From the NCBI GenBank assembly GCA_003342815.1, contig PTEX01000231.1, forward strand, positions 896,711-960,710: DNA of 64,000 nucleotides. The letters are read 5' to 3'. Position numbers and translations under genes: made by a program. The notes under the pieces are model-generated. The model made no database searches. It was not told where the DNA came from and saw nothing but the letters and a program-made list of their open reading frames with translations. Origin of the DNA: Eudromia elegans. Taxonomy: Eukaryota; Chordata; Aves; Tinamiformes; Tinamidae. Numbering within the stretch: position 1 is the first letter of the stretch; every line of letters begins with the position of its first letter. This document shows, one piece after another, positions 10,301 through 22,500 of the stretch.

Positions 10301-13300
10301 CCTCCATAAGTCCTGGAGGAAAAGGCGTCTTTTTCCCATGTTCTGAGGATATCTGCATGTTGTCAGGATCCCAGTGAAAATCGTACACTTGAATTGCCAT
10401 ACAGATCTGCCATGCAGATCATAATTGCCTCAAACAGAAGGATAAATCACTTTTCTTTCCTGGCATTTAATGGGCATCTTAAGTGAATAGCAATAAACTG
10501 CATGTGAGCAGATGTTTTCACTTCTTTTTTTTTCCTCTTCTCTTGCATGTTATACATAATCCTGCACTAAAATGTTCTTGTCTGGGTTTCTGAGAGCAAT
10601 CTTGCTGCTGTTTGTATTGGAAAGGTAACACTGAGCACATTAGCACAAAGAGAGAGCAAAAAGTCCTTAGTTTTTAAAAGCTTCCATTGATGTATATCAC
10701 TCATTATTTTCCTTCCTTCTCATAAAGTCTGAAGGAGGAGCAAGATGTTAGTGGGAAAATTGCTTCTTTCAGCCTTTCACTGTGCCAGTCTCAGCTGTCT
10801 TTTTGTGAAGAAAGAAGAATTCTGTCTAATAACCTCCTCCCAGCAGACTGTGACCAGTCCCAACTCACTGTATTCCAGGTACCTTTGCACAATAGCACGT
10901 GGATTGTATATGAGGCATCAACACTTAATCCTACACAGTGGAATCTCCTTTAAAAAAAAAAAAAAAAAAAAAAGAAGTAACGCTATGTTTTCAAATTTTA
11001 TGCTAGAATCTGTTCAACAAAATCCCCAGACTCTACTTTATAAAGGAGACATGCTTTTGCATGCTCAGAATAATCAGATATCGTAGAGAAAAGCTGAGCC
11101 TAACACATGCTGCTGCTCTTCCCTCTGGATGAAATATAGTTGTTGCAGGGGGGCATATTCTCATTTGTAGATGCCACAAAGATGACTTGGATTAACAAAC
11201 GTGACACCTAAGGATAGCAAAGGGCTGGAGAGCATCTTTTACTGAAGAGCCTTCTTGTTACTGCAGCAGGGAAGGGTTTTACATGTGTGGGTGTATTTTC
11301 AGTTGCTACTTTCCAACCTGAGAAACAGTACTAAGGATCCACGTAGCTCTGTGTCAGCTACCATGGCTTTTCAGACAGATATTTCTCTGTGGTAGGTAAC
11401 AGACCGATGTGGATGATTTAATTCTTGGTTGCTAATAGCTAAAAGATAGCTGGAAGAGATTCTTCTGTTGCACTTTAAGTGAGATTTAAAGCACACAAAG
11501 GGGCACCAAGGGGGTCTGTCACTGGGAGCACAGCTCAGCATTCCCAGCATTTTCTCTTGTGATTTCAGGGAGCAGAAGGGAGAGCTGGCTGGCAGCTAAG
11601 CAAGCCACCCCTGAGCCTTAACTGTGTTGTCCAACCTTTCTCACCGTCGGATGGACCTGAACCCAGATTTGTGTCTCCTCAGGCTTTGAACCGAGACTTG
11701 GACTTTCTGCAAGGTGGGCATGGGGCATCATTTTATGCAGCCACTTTTCCAGTGTCAGGTTGGCAGAAACTGGCCTTTTTATACCCAAGATCTTGTGGAA
11801 GTTTCTGCACAAAACCTCTCATTTTCATGCACATGTAGCAATGATGTTCCAGTTTTCAAAGTGATAGCGAGGAACAGAGTAAGGAGGCGAGAGAAAAGTC
11901 TTCCTTTACTCTACCTTGTAGTTGTTGGCAAAAGGCTCATACTGAAGACAGTGGTGCCGTTAAGCAGAATAGAAGAGCACATTATTATTGATTTACTCTT
12001 TTTGAGTAATCCAGTCCTAGAGAATCCTATGTATTCTCGGCAGTGGGTTTTTTTTCTGCCCAAAGTATAATTTTGCACAGAAATCTAGGCAGGCATTTTA
12101 ACTAGCCAGAAAATAAGCAGAGAGCTGGACAGTGGGTGGAAGCAGATGGATATGGCAGACTAGATGTCTGAACTGAAATGGTCGTAAGAGAAATTGGCAT
12201 TAAATAGCTATTGCAAAGGGATTGCCAATGGGAAACTGAAGGAATTTGCTCCATGTTCTCTCTGCTCTCAAGGTTTTCTTAAAAACAAATGTTTGTGTTA
12301 AACTTCCTTTCAGTGATTTAGGACTCTGCCAATAGGATAGGTAATTTTGCAAATATTGGAATAATTTTACATTTTAAAACTTTTCCGTCGAGTTAGAGAG
12401 AGCTGCAGAAGTCTGTGGAACATCAGCGGCTATTGGCAGTTATGCAGAATTTTAGCAATTACGACCAAGGTCTGATTTTAGGTAAGGGGGTACCGTGCTC
12501 ACCACTGCCAGTAGAAATCCGGTGCTCACCTCCCAAACCAGCGTTTTGCTCATGGCCCTTTTCCCTCCGTGCGTCCTGTGGCAGGGCAGAGGGAAGGGAG
12601 GCTACGTGCTGCCTGCCTTAGAGCATGTTTCGTAGAGGCTGTTGACAATTTGCCCAGCTGCATTTCCTGGCAATCCTCGGGAAAGCCCAGCCCGCAGCTG
12701 GACAGGAGGTGTATCCCTTACCCTGGCATTTTAAAACTGCGTTTCTTATTAACACTCATTGCTAATATACAGGTGTCTCTGCAGCTGACTCCTGGAGGAA
12801 GCGCTTTGTTTCAGATTTCTGTGTTAAAATGGAGAGAATGCCGGAGAGGCGGAAGTGTTTAAGATTCTCTCTTAATTCCCACTGGCTCTCATGCTACTTC
12901 AGATGGGATTTCTCACCGTACCTGTGATCCTTCTGCAACACTCCTCCTTTTCTTTTCATACACATCTTTAGAATCCCTACGTGCTGTATTCAGCGGCCAG
13001 TCAGACTTCTATTCAGAAGACAGGAGATAACTCATTAAAAATCCAGTTGTTTGCCATAATGTGAGAGCAAAATGAAAACGCCAAGTTAAAAACTCACATT
13101 GTTCTGCATTGGGAGCACTCTCAGCACACCCATAAATCAAAGCTGAAGTGTTTTAGGGAAAAGAACGATTTTCACCAGGTCAGCATTTAGAGTTATTGCA
13201 TGGTGCTGACACGGAGAATGGCTGGATTTAAGTACTGGAGCTTTCCGATGAAGTTATACAAGAACAAATGACCTGTGAGGAAAAAGCCAGCAATGGGGTT

Positions 13301-13529
13301 GTGTTTTCTGCCTAGTCAGTTCTCTTTATTGAATAGGCATTGCTCAGTCTTTTAGGAACAAATCTTGAGAAATCGAGGGTTTCCTAAACATCAAGAGGGA
13401 ATTTTAAGAACGCACTTGGGAACTATATGCTTTTTGACCCTTGACTTGCAATGCTCCTGCCCTAGGTGTCCCTCCTTCCCAGCCCCACCGGCACAGGGAA
13501 GGGAGCCCTTAGGGAGCCCTTCTCCCCCG
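7351..13529. other. Intergenic DNA between DDO and METTL24
   Basis: About 6 kb, mostly AT-rich, without an identified gene or assignable transposon. It contains A-runs at 9342-9356 and 10952-10973. A 14-base word CATTTCCTGATCAC occurs near both 7578 and 7772, in a stretch (7360-7920) that may be an old unclassified repeat. ORFs at 10745-11086 and 11714-12070 have no recognisable domains. Regulatory elements for METTL24 would be expected here, but none can be assigned by eye. Confidence 0.5.
10952..10973. repeat. Poly(A) run, 22 bases
   Basis: An uninterrupted run of 22 A residues. Nothing recognisable as a retrotransposed body lies immediately upstream, so I read it as a simple repeat rather than a retrocopy tail. 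Confidence 0.9.
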
Positions 13530-13726
13530 TCACTCACGTTTCTCTCGCAGCGGGCTCCGGCCCCGCCACCCTGCCGACACCGGCACCGGTCCCGGGCTCC
13601 CGCCGGCCCCGCCCGGCCCGGCCCCGCTCGGGGCGGGGTCTGCGCCGTTCTGCCGGCGGCGGGAGGCGGGCGGGGGTCCGGCGGGATGGGCCCTGCGGCG
13701 GGCGAGCCCCGCGGGGCCGGGCGGCC

Positions 13727-13764
13727 ATGGGCAAGGAGCGGGCGCTGCGGCGCGGCGCCGCCTT
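13727..13764 (+). CDS. METTL24: Probable METTL24 exon 1, start codon to gap
   Basis: The ATG at 13727 sits in a strong Kozak context (GCGGCCATGG) inside the CpG island. It opens with Met-Gly-Lys-Glu-Arg-Ala-Leu-Arg-Arg-Gly-Ala-Ala before the N gap at 13765. A short basic segment ahead of a hydrophobic segment is what a signal peptide or type II anchor needs, and METTL24 is generally predicted to have an N-terminal signal or membrane segment. The hydrophobic part would fall in the gap. Exons 2-5 encode 260 residues of a protein of roughly 360, so about 100 codons are expected from exon 1, which fits the gap size. The donor site cannot be located: GT candidates lie after the gap near 14035 and 14097. 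The start is inferred from position and context. Confidence 0.5.
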
Positions 13765-13989
13765 NNNNNNNNNNNNNNNNNNNNNNNNNNNNNNNNNNNN
13801 NNNNNNNNNNNNNNNNNNNNNNNNNNNNNNNNNNNNNNNNNNNNNNNNNNNNNNNNNNNNNNNNNNNNNNNNNNNNNNNNNNNNNNNNNNNNNNNNNNNN
13901 NNNNNNNNNNNNNNNNNNNNNNNNNNNNNNNNNNNNNNNNNNNNNNNNNNNNNNNNNNNNNNNNNNNNNNNNNNNNNNNNNNNNNNNNN
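13765..13989. other. Assembly gap (225 Ns)
   Basis: A run of 225 undetermined bases within the CpG island, probably hiding most of METTL24 exon 1. The size may be an estimate. ORFs that appear to run through it on either strand are artefacts of the Ns. Confidence 0.98.
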
Positions 13990-14014
13990 AGGGAGGGGGC
14001 GGGCGCGGCGGGGC

Positions 14015-14080
14015 GGCCGTTACGGCGCGACAAGGTGGCCGTTATGTCGCGATACAGCGGCCGTTACGGCGCCCACGGTC
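14015..14080 (+). repeat. 22-bp GC-rich tandem repeat, three units
   Basis: Three units start at 14015, 14037 and 14059, an exact 22-base period. Each begins GGCCGTTAYG; the first and third share GGCCGTTACGGCGC, and the first two share the CGCGA block in register. It starts 26 bases after the assembly gap, so further units could be hidden there. Each unit carries CCGTTA, which is a Myb-type core (TAACGG) on the other strand. Confidence 0.85.
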
Positions 14081-16056
14081 CCTACCCAAGCGACAGGTGG
14101 CCGGGCGGCCGTGCGAGCGTTGGGTTTGGCGGCTCTGCCATCGCCCCGTTGTGGGGCCTGTGCCCGAACCCGCGGTGGGGCAGCGGGGAGGGGAGGGCGG
14201 CCATGCCAAGGGCAGCGTTTGGGCACGATAAAATAAAATAAAAAAAAGTTCGGAGGTTCGCTTTGTAAAGGATAAAGCCTAAGTTCCAAGCCTCTGCTAA
14301 CATGAAGCTTTATCTGAGTTCGCTCAATTTTTGGTCACTTTGTTTCTTGTCGTTGCGTGTGTCCCCCCAGTAGCTTCTTGCTTGTTTAAAGATGAGGTGA
14401 GCGGTAAACTCCAGGGTAGCTTGAAGTTTGAGGGAGGGGGTGAACTTTTTGCATAAGACATGGTGATCATTTTGAAGGAAACCTCTAGAAAACTTGCCGC
14501 TCTTCGGTGGGGTGTCTTGGTAAGGTAAAAAGGTGCGTTGGAGATGCTTTTACTTGGTATGGGATTCACGGTTGCAGTAAAGTTTCTCTTGTTTCGTTTC
14601 ATCTTCCATGGATAACTGTGATCAGATGTGAAGCTGTGCGTGTCTTTGTCTTCTTTCCTGAAAGGTTTGGGAGGAGAAACGAAGTAATTCCTCACTTCCT
14701 TCACCGTTGTGGCACTGATGATGCTGTCGCAGGGTCACGTTTTTCTTCTGCATTAAATGTGACACCTGATGTACTCTGGTGTCGGTACCGTGTTGAGGCA
14801 CCCGGTCTTGCAGGGCCCATTCTTAGGATTTTTCTTGTCAATGTTAGAAGAAAATAAGGTAGAAGTGACCTGACTGCTGCCATTTTTTTTCCCTTGTTGA
14901 AGATGGTGGTCATGTCAGGTGGTTAATTTTGCTTTTATATTTGTTTTTATATTTATTTCCATTCTTTTTTTCATCAGGAAACATTATTTTCTTTCACTAA
15001 GTCGCTTCAAGCTGTCTCAGGGCGACGGGGGGCCGCTTATCAGAGCTGCTGAACTTAACGGCCTGTGGTTTTTGCCCCTGGCTGGCCGCCAGGTTTGCTG
15101 GAGTGGAGAGGTCCGTGCAGAGGAGAGGGATGGAGAGCCATGCACAAGGACCAGCCGTCTCTGCCCTTCTGCCATGCTGTACCAGATTAGGATTGGGTTT
15201 TCCCCATGGGTTTTATTTACTCAGTGTCTTTGGTATGTCTGTAAACCTTTTTTTTTTCTTTTTTCTTTTTTGCCCCCTGCAGCTGATTTTTGTTGCTGGA
15301 ATGTCCTGCAGTGCTTGAGCCACTGCGACAGCAGCGATAAAGAGCCAAGCCAAACTTCGCTGTGTTTCCTCAGTGCCCCTGTGTTGTAACTCTGTTTACG
15401 CTTACGTGACTGAGCTAAAGCACAGGACGGGTGAGCAGTGTGTTCCCATAGGGCTAGCTGGGTGTCCTGCTTTGTGACCACACTAAGAAAAAAAAAATCC
15501 AGTAAAAACATAGAGGGGGATTGATGTGTGCTTTTAATCACTCTAAAGTTTCCTGAGCAGCAGTTCTGCTGTTTGCTTATTTCCCAAGCAGGACTGCAGT
15601 TAAACCAGAACACCAAGAAAGGGAAAGAATAAAAGAAAAAAAGGGCACCCAGGCAGAATGTGAAAGATGGAGATTTGTCCACAAATAGCCCTTGAATCTG
15701 TAGGGAAACCAATTGGGTAATGGTGTATTTTCCTGGGTCACAGGCCCAGGGCTACATTCTTGTCAGTGGAGAGAAGGGCTGCAAGGCAGGTGGAAGAGTT
15801 TTGCCGCTAAGATTGCAAGTTGGGGCATTCCTTAGCACTTAAGATGTAGATGTGGCAAATGCTGACCTAGAAGCAGGGGAGAAAAAAGTTACTGCAGGAA
15901 CTGAAGTATGTGATATATCTGGGAAATTGCAGAACAGCTTACCCAACAACTACCGGAGCAGCTGCCAGTACAGTCTGGTAAAGAACAGATAGTGCTGCTC
16001 CTTCTGACGGGTAATAATCAAAATTTGTTGTTGAGAGTGATTAATAGTCATCTTTC

Positions 16057-16505
16057 AGAACCATAGAATGGCTGAGGTTGGAAGGGGCCTCTAGAGATCA
16101 TCTAGTCCAACCCCCCTGCTCCAGCAGGGATCCCTAGCGCACGGGGCACAGGGTGGCATCCAGGCGGGTTTGGAAGATCCACAGAGGAGATTCCACAACC
16201 TCTCTGGGCAGCCTATCCCATGACTTTGTCACCATCACAGGAAAGAAGTTCTTCCTCACATGGAGATGGAGCTGCCTGGGTTTCAACTTGCACCCATTAC
16301 CCCCTGTCCTGTCACTGGCCACCACTGAGAAGAGTTTGGCCCCCTCTTCCCTACTTTTTCCTCTCGTATACTTGTACCTATTGATCAGATCTCTTCTCAG
16401 TCTTCTCTTCTCCAGGCTGAATAGGCCCAACATGTTTAGTCTTTCTCATACAATAGATGCTCCAGTCCCTTAATCATCTTTGTCGCTTTATGCCAGACCC
16501 TCTAA
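16057..16505 (-). mobile_element. CR1 LINE 3' end, 5' truncated
   Basis: The + strand shows the typical antisense CR1 3' end. An ATTCTATG-type terminal unit (CATAGAAT at 16062-16069) is followed by GGTTGGAAGGGGCCTCTAGA, a C-rich block near 16110, and the complement of the ORF2 C-terminus. The element is therefore on the - strand, with its genuine 3' end near 16057 and a 5' truncation near 16505, as in ordinary target-primed insertions. The open C-terminal frame suggests a moderately young copy. Confidence 0.93.
16134..16433 (-). pseudogene. CR1 ORF2 C-terminal remnant
   Basis: A 99-codon open frame encoding the tail of CR1 ORF2 after the reverse transcriptase: LGLFSLEKRRLRRDLINRYKY, then LFSVVASDRTGGNG and RLPREVVESP. 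These are conserved CR1 C-terminal motifs. The element is 5' truncated and has no catalytic domain. The stop codon is close to the position expected ahead of the short 3' UTR. Confidence 0.9.
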
Positions 16506-19500
16506 CGATTCTGTGAAATGTAGATTTTGACACACATACGTTCTCTCCCAGTAGATACCAGCAGTATCTGCACTCGCATAGCACTACAAGCATGTGAGGC
16601 AAGAATGAAAATGTTATTGCAAGGTGCTAAAAATTCTTCTTGGGTTAGTAAAAAGGATTTTTGAAATAGCATTCACTTGTTATCATGGTGATTATAAGCT
16701 AGCTTGTGATAGGCTTTCATGTCCTGGGATGGGCATGAAGAAACTTTTCCAAGAGTGTGGTTAATAAGTTGGAGTTATTTACCTTCTCTGCAATTTAATT
16801 TCCATTTGTGGTGGTAGAAGGGGCAGAATTTTTATACGGTGCACTATAGTCATGGGGGGGCAGGGAAAAGCTGATATCAGTCAGGGTAGATACTTCAAGT
16901 TAATGGACTTCTACTTTGTAATGCTAGCAAGCTCTGTGATTGTGCCTCTCCTGAAAGTAGAGATTTTTTGAGTTCCTGGCTTCATGTGAGGGTTGACTGG
17001 GTTTTGCAGTCTAGGACTCCTGCAAAGTTTCTTTGATGCAGTGGGGAGTCATATCTTAGCCTTTATGAACATGAATTGAGACTCTGACTCCGTTACGAAG
17101 AAAGAAGATGAAGATGTGGCTATTAGTTATTCATCTTTGTGTGTCTAGTTTGGAAGGGCAGAGTGACCACTGTAGGGAGTGGGACTAGAAATAATTGCTT
17201 TAATTTTCAGAGAAGGTGTTAGGAAAAAACTTATAAGATTAAGTAAGCGGTGGCAAGGCTATCCAGCAAAACTCTGAGCTTTGGCTGGATGTGCAAGGAA
17301 AGCCTAGATATCCTTAGTTGTGGCTCCAGGAGGAGGCAAGAGGGGATTCGGCCTCCTGGGATCCCTTCCTCTTCTGCATTTATCTCCTCCACAATTAGTG
17401 AAGCAGCCTGATGGCCAGAATACGATTATCCAAACTGAAACGTAGCTTCAGCAGTCATCTAGCATCAGTGTAATAAAAAGAGGTAGAGTCTTTAAGGGCT
17501 ATAAATGGTCATTGCCCTAGTTTAATACCTCACTGGGGAGACCAAAATTCACCGTAATTGCCTCATGCTGATTTAGGAGCCCCCACAGGAAGGAATATTA
17601 CTTGACAGCTTTGTGTTTTGCCAGCCCTTGGAGGGGGTCTTGCCACATATAAACTGCCCCAAAGTGGCTTAGCTTTTAAGACCAGTGCAAGGTAGCAGCT
17701 GGTGGCTTCGGGCTGGTAGTACCTGGGGAACAGCTACGAGAGCCTCAATTTCTGCTTGGATATTGTGAGGCTGATAGTGCAGACCAAGACAAGTTATTGT
17801 ATTTGGGAGAGGAAAAAACAGCTCTTATTGATAGCTATTTTCAACAGCAGGCAATCAAATCCATGCAGCACGAGCTAGCGCTAGCTGTAAAGGGAAGAAC
17901 CAGAAGATGCTCGAGCATGACGACCCTTTTTCACCTAGCTAAGCAAGGAGGAGGTGGCCTTTTCTATATTTTAACTGCAAATGAAATGTCTTTAATAGAC
18001 CATAAAGAAGAGCTGGTAATGGAGTTTCTGACAGTGATGTCACTCGCAAGTTCACGCAGTAAGCAATCACTCAGAGGAACCTTGGTTCTTACACACTTCT
18101 TTATTATCCAGAATAAGTTCTTCCTTCATAAATTTTTAAGCAGCAGCTGGGGAATATTATCTTTCAGGGAGTCATTATGGCTTTATGACATAAATTTTAT
18201 ATCCAGCAATGTGGATCTCTTTGAAATACCTACTTGAGGCCTTCTTTCAACATGTAAAGTCTGGAGAGTAACTTTTATAGACAGCTATGACAAAGAACTA
18301 GAAGAACCCCCACATCTGGGAGCAAAGGAGAGAGTTTAGCTACCCGATGCTCTCTGAAATTGTGACCACACAGAAAGGTTGTCCATGTGCTCAGCTTCTC
18401 CAACAACCTGTGTGACGGTGTAGGGAACCTAGGGTGAGTATTGTGAGCCAGAGACACCAGCACATGGTAGGGAAGCCTGTAACTCAAGGCACAGCTGGGA
18501 TGCCAAGTCCTAACACATAGGTGCGAATATCTGTGTAAGCCACTGCTAATCCTTCATGGCATCTCTGGGAGCCCCTCTCCTGTCATTTGTTCTAATATTA
18601 ACTTGGAATCATATTTGTCTTGGACAGCCTTTTGGCTTTCCTTAGCTGTGCGAGGTGAATGTGAGTCATTTAATCTATGCAAGTGGTTTTATAGTTAGTA
18701 TATGTGTGCTGTGATACTCTTGTGTATCGTTAAATGTGGTGCAGAATTAGTGGAACGATTTAAAAGGAGGGAAAAAAAATAATTTACATTTTTTTAAATT
18801 GTGGCATAGCATCTGGAATCTGTTACATTATTTTACTCACTGATAATTTATATTAATATTTGTTAATTTCAGTGTACAGAAGTGGCAGGCTGACATGCTG
18901 TCCTTTTCTGAGTAAGTAAATTTCTAAGGGAAATAACAAGCCCCATGAGTGCAAATGAGGCCAAAGCTGTTGGGTAACATAAGAATAAAAGCTGTAATTT
19001 TGAATTGATTCTTATGCTAATATTTTGGTAAAATTTAAGCAGGTGATGGCTGAAACCTTTCCAGATTCCTATGCAGTACCAGATGGAAGAGTCTGCAACT
19101 TGAATGAGCTGTGTGTTCTCCTGCCTGCCCTTTTTCTGTCCTGTCTTGGGCTGTCATCTTTTCAGATGTGCCCTCAGGTCCTGGGGCAGTCAAGAAGAGG
19201 CCTGGTTGTTGTGTGCTGAGGAACTTAAGTGCCAGGGAATGGGTAATCAGGGTGTCTTCAGGCAAATTCTGATGTCTCTTAGAGCATGAGTCCTAGGCCT
19301 GGAAGGTTTGCTGGCTCTCAGAAAACCTGATTTTTTTTGTCATTGTTTTCTTTTCTTTTTACATCCTCCCAGACACATTTGTAGATGCCTAATTATTTCC
19401 TTATGCCTTTGCATAATGATCAACAGGCATAATTCCAGCAGCAGTTGCCACGTGTGCAGAAACCTACTTTCTCACTGAAGGTTTCCCAAGTGATTTGCAG

Positions 19501-22500
19501 GCTGGAGAAGGGCTCTGTGTATTCACTGAATGTCTGTAGCATGGAAGCTTTTGGGGACGGGGTTTTACAACCCCCAGATCTGTGAGGCCCTCATGAAGAT
19601 TTCCCTTCCAGCTGCTCTGGTCTCTCCCATGTCCTAGGGACTCCTTTTGACACTGGGAACATGGGAGTTGGAGGTCTTCTAAGTGAGACCTTGTCTTTTT
19701 GAGAAGTATCAGATTTTAAGGTCCAAACCTCTGTGTTTATGCAAAAGCTCTGGTTTTATGTCTTTGGTGCAGCAGAAGGATTTAATTAACAGCTCACTAA
19801 TGAGAGCTACAGAAAATTGCTCTGGGTTCCACTTACTGCTGGATTTAAGGTATCGCTTCAGGACCTACTGCTATAGGTTTCCCGGAAGTGGTAAAACCCA
19901 GGATAGTTTCCAGAAATGGCCTGATTTTGTGGCTCCTGCAGACTAGGATGCTGAACTTGCTGCCCTTCATGGGGATGCAAAATCAAAGTTCACTCACCCT
20001 TAGAGCATATCAAGAGACAGCCTGCAAAGAACTGGTGATCCGTCTTGGGGATGTTGCTGCCATTCGGGATGCTCTGTGTCTGCATCCCTGGGATGAACGC
20101 TGCAGTCACAGAGACTGCCTGAACAACCTGACCAAACGTAAAATATCTTGTAGCAGTGTTGTGTCTCATTCAGTATTTGCCTCATGGTTATTCCTCAGTT
20201 TTTAAACTTTCAAAGAAAAGGAGCTTTGTTTTTGAACAGGGCTGGACAGTGGTATCTTGCTACCTTTGCCCTGACTCTCAAGGAAATTCAGCAAGCAGCA
20301 GTGTTTCAGTTGGCTGCTGCTGAGCTCATGTGTTTCTTCTTAATTACATATTTTGATTAGGGTTTGATTGTGAAGCTGTTACTCATTATGGACCAGAATT
20401 CTGGCTATATCAGGAGTTCAGGATCAAACCAAGTACGTGTATGGACCTATATTCTGCATAATGTTTATAATGAATGATAAAATGTTGGAAAATGTCACTA
20501 TTCAAGGAAAATGGTTGAAATATGTCCAAGTGCATCCTTGACAGGCATTATGATACTGATGTCAATATTGCTTGTCTTGAACAAAAATTATTTTAAAACT
20601 TTGTGCTTTGAAACAAGCACGCTTCCTTCTGTATGTACTGGGAAATAAATGTGCAGTCTTGTATTTAATGTTCTAGCCACTTGAAAACCAGCTGTCAGTC
20701 TTTACTGGATGAGGTGGAGGGAATTGATTGTGTTATTTTTGAAAGACTTTCACATTGTTGTAGACTATGGGCTGTACACTGTGAAATGTAAATATATGAG
20801 TAAGTCACACAGCCCTTCTGCTTACCCAGTGGTAAGGATTAATGTTTACTTACTGAGATCTACTGACAAATAAATACTGCCCGACCTTCTCCCGGTGTCC
20901 GTGTTAGAGCAGCACCGGTACAGCCAGTCCTAGTGACTTGGGATGAGTCTTGTTACTCCCAATGGTTTGCTTACAGCTGTTACTACCATGTTTCCGGGAG
21001 GAAATTCAAGGATGAACAGGTGGACTCAGAGTTAAGCAGATCTACTCATCTTCCATGGATCTGGAGGGGAAGGTGTGTCACTGTTGGTGAGATGGAGGGA
21101 GCATTTTCCTGACGCTTCAAGTTTCCGCTGAGGCTAGAGGATCTAGTAGATCATTTCCTTCCTGATGTTTCTGCTCACGGAAAGCTGTGCAAGTACGGAA
21201 TGCTCTTTTTCATGTGAAATTATTAAGGTTTATTTTAAAGCATCTTTCTCGCCAACTCTTAGCCTCAGGCAGAGCCTGTGAAGTGAACGGATAGGCTGCC
21301 AGAGACATCTGTATCTCTAAATTGTGATTAGAGTGCTGGAATTTGCACAAAATAAACTCCGCGTATCTGACCAGCTGAATATTTACTGATGAATTCTGTT
21401 TGTTGTATGCTGTGCTATGAAAACCACAGTGAAGTCAACGTAATGAAAATAGATTTTGTTTTTTTCCCTGTCGTATGGGTTAGAATATCTCCTGTATTTT
21501 CTCAGCTGAAGCACTTCATTCAGTGTAGTTAGGAGTTTTGGCTGCAACTGTCGTCTTCTCTCTGCTTAGGGAAAGCCTGGGTTTGACAAGCAGTGACCAG
21601 CAGTTGCTGTATCTATTTCTTGCTGCTCAAATGTTGGCAAGGATGTGCAGGCACTGAACTAATTTAATTGAGGCTTGTACTGCTTAAGCAGTTCTGAATT
21701 TTTGGTGTCATTACTTGCACTCTGTTCTAGTTTTTGTCTCCTTCCAATAGGAACTATCATTCTACTTCTAGCATTCCAGATAGTGCTGAAATTCTGTGGC
21801 CTGGGATATACGATGTTTGACTATAGCACAGGTACCCCAATCCACTGTTCTTAAATCTGTGTGTCTCTTAGATTAAAGTCAGTCTCTCTTTTAACAAACA
21901 TGCCTTTTCCCGTGATGTTTCTGGGATTTGTAGTTGCAGAATTCTCAGGCTCCTGTGACCTCCTCAGGTCCACAGAGGAGCTGCCTGGTGCAGCATGGCA
22001 GTCTCCTAACTTCACCTTTGGTGTATTTATTTTCAGTTCCTAAGAAGCAGTGAAGGGTGGTAGTTATGCTCTGTAAATCATAAACCAGCAGGAATGTTTT
22101 CCAGAACCATCAGGATCTGCAAAATAATGTTTTGGCAAGTGCTCTGGAGCACGTGCTTTTTGTGAGCCATGACCTGCATCCAGGCTGCTGTGCAGCAGTA
22201 ACTGCAGGATATTTACAGAGGGGTATCTGCAACAACCAGTTAAGCCCAGGAGGCTGGTTCCCCACTGTGCATTTCCTATTGAAGTCAGGCTTTCAACATG
22301 AAATCAGCAGAACGTTAGTCACCTAAAATCCTCTGGCTCTACCTTGTTAGTTTTGTAAAGGGCTCTTTGCTTTTTCCGAAGCCATGACTTCATTCTGAAA
22401 ATGGTATAAATTGTGTCACTTGCAATGAGTGCCAAGCATTCCTTCTTTTCCATGTATACTTTCTTGTATGAGACACTTGTTTGGGAAAAAAACACTAAAT

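Larger units (their letters stand above)
13530..14240 (+). promoter_or_regulatory. METTL24: CpG island, probable METTL24 promoter and first exon
   Basis: A sharp change to extreme GC and CpG density (GC boxes GGGGCGGGG near 13631 and GGGGGCGGGCGC near 13995), interrupted by 225 Ns. It lies upstream of the METTL24 exons on the same strand, and no TATA box is evident. CpG-island promoters overlapping a GC-rich first exon are usual in vertebrates, and the gap is typical of GC-rich first exons in avian assemblies. The assignment to METTL24 rests on position and on the start codon at 13727. Confidence 0.75.

Noticed and set aside
10952..10973. Poly(A) tail of a processed retrocopy
   Set aside because: The sequence upstream shows no recognisable gene body and no target-site duplication could be seen.
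13365..14236. Two long + strand ORFs of 256-288 codons across the CpG island
   Set aside because: They are open only because the 225 Ns are read through. Apart from the METTL24 start at 13727 they show low-complexity Gly/Arg/Pro translation.
17797..18237. A + strand ORF of 146 codons in METTL24 intron 1
   Set aside because: No recognisable motif, and the codon pattern is not exon-like. This length is expected by chance in 64 kb.
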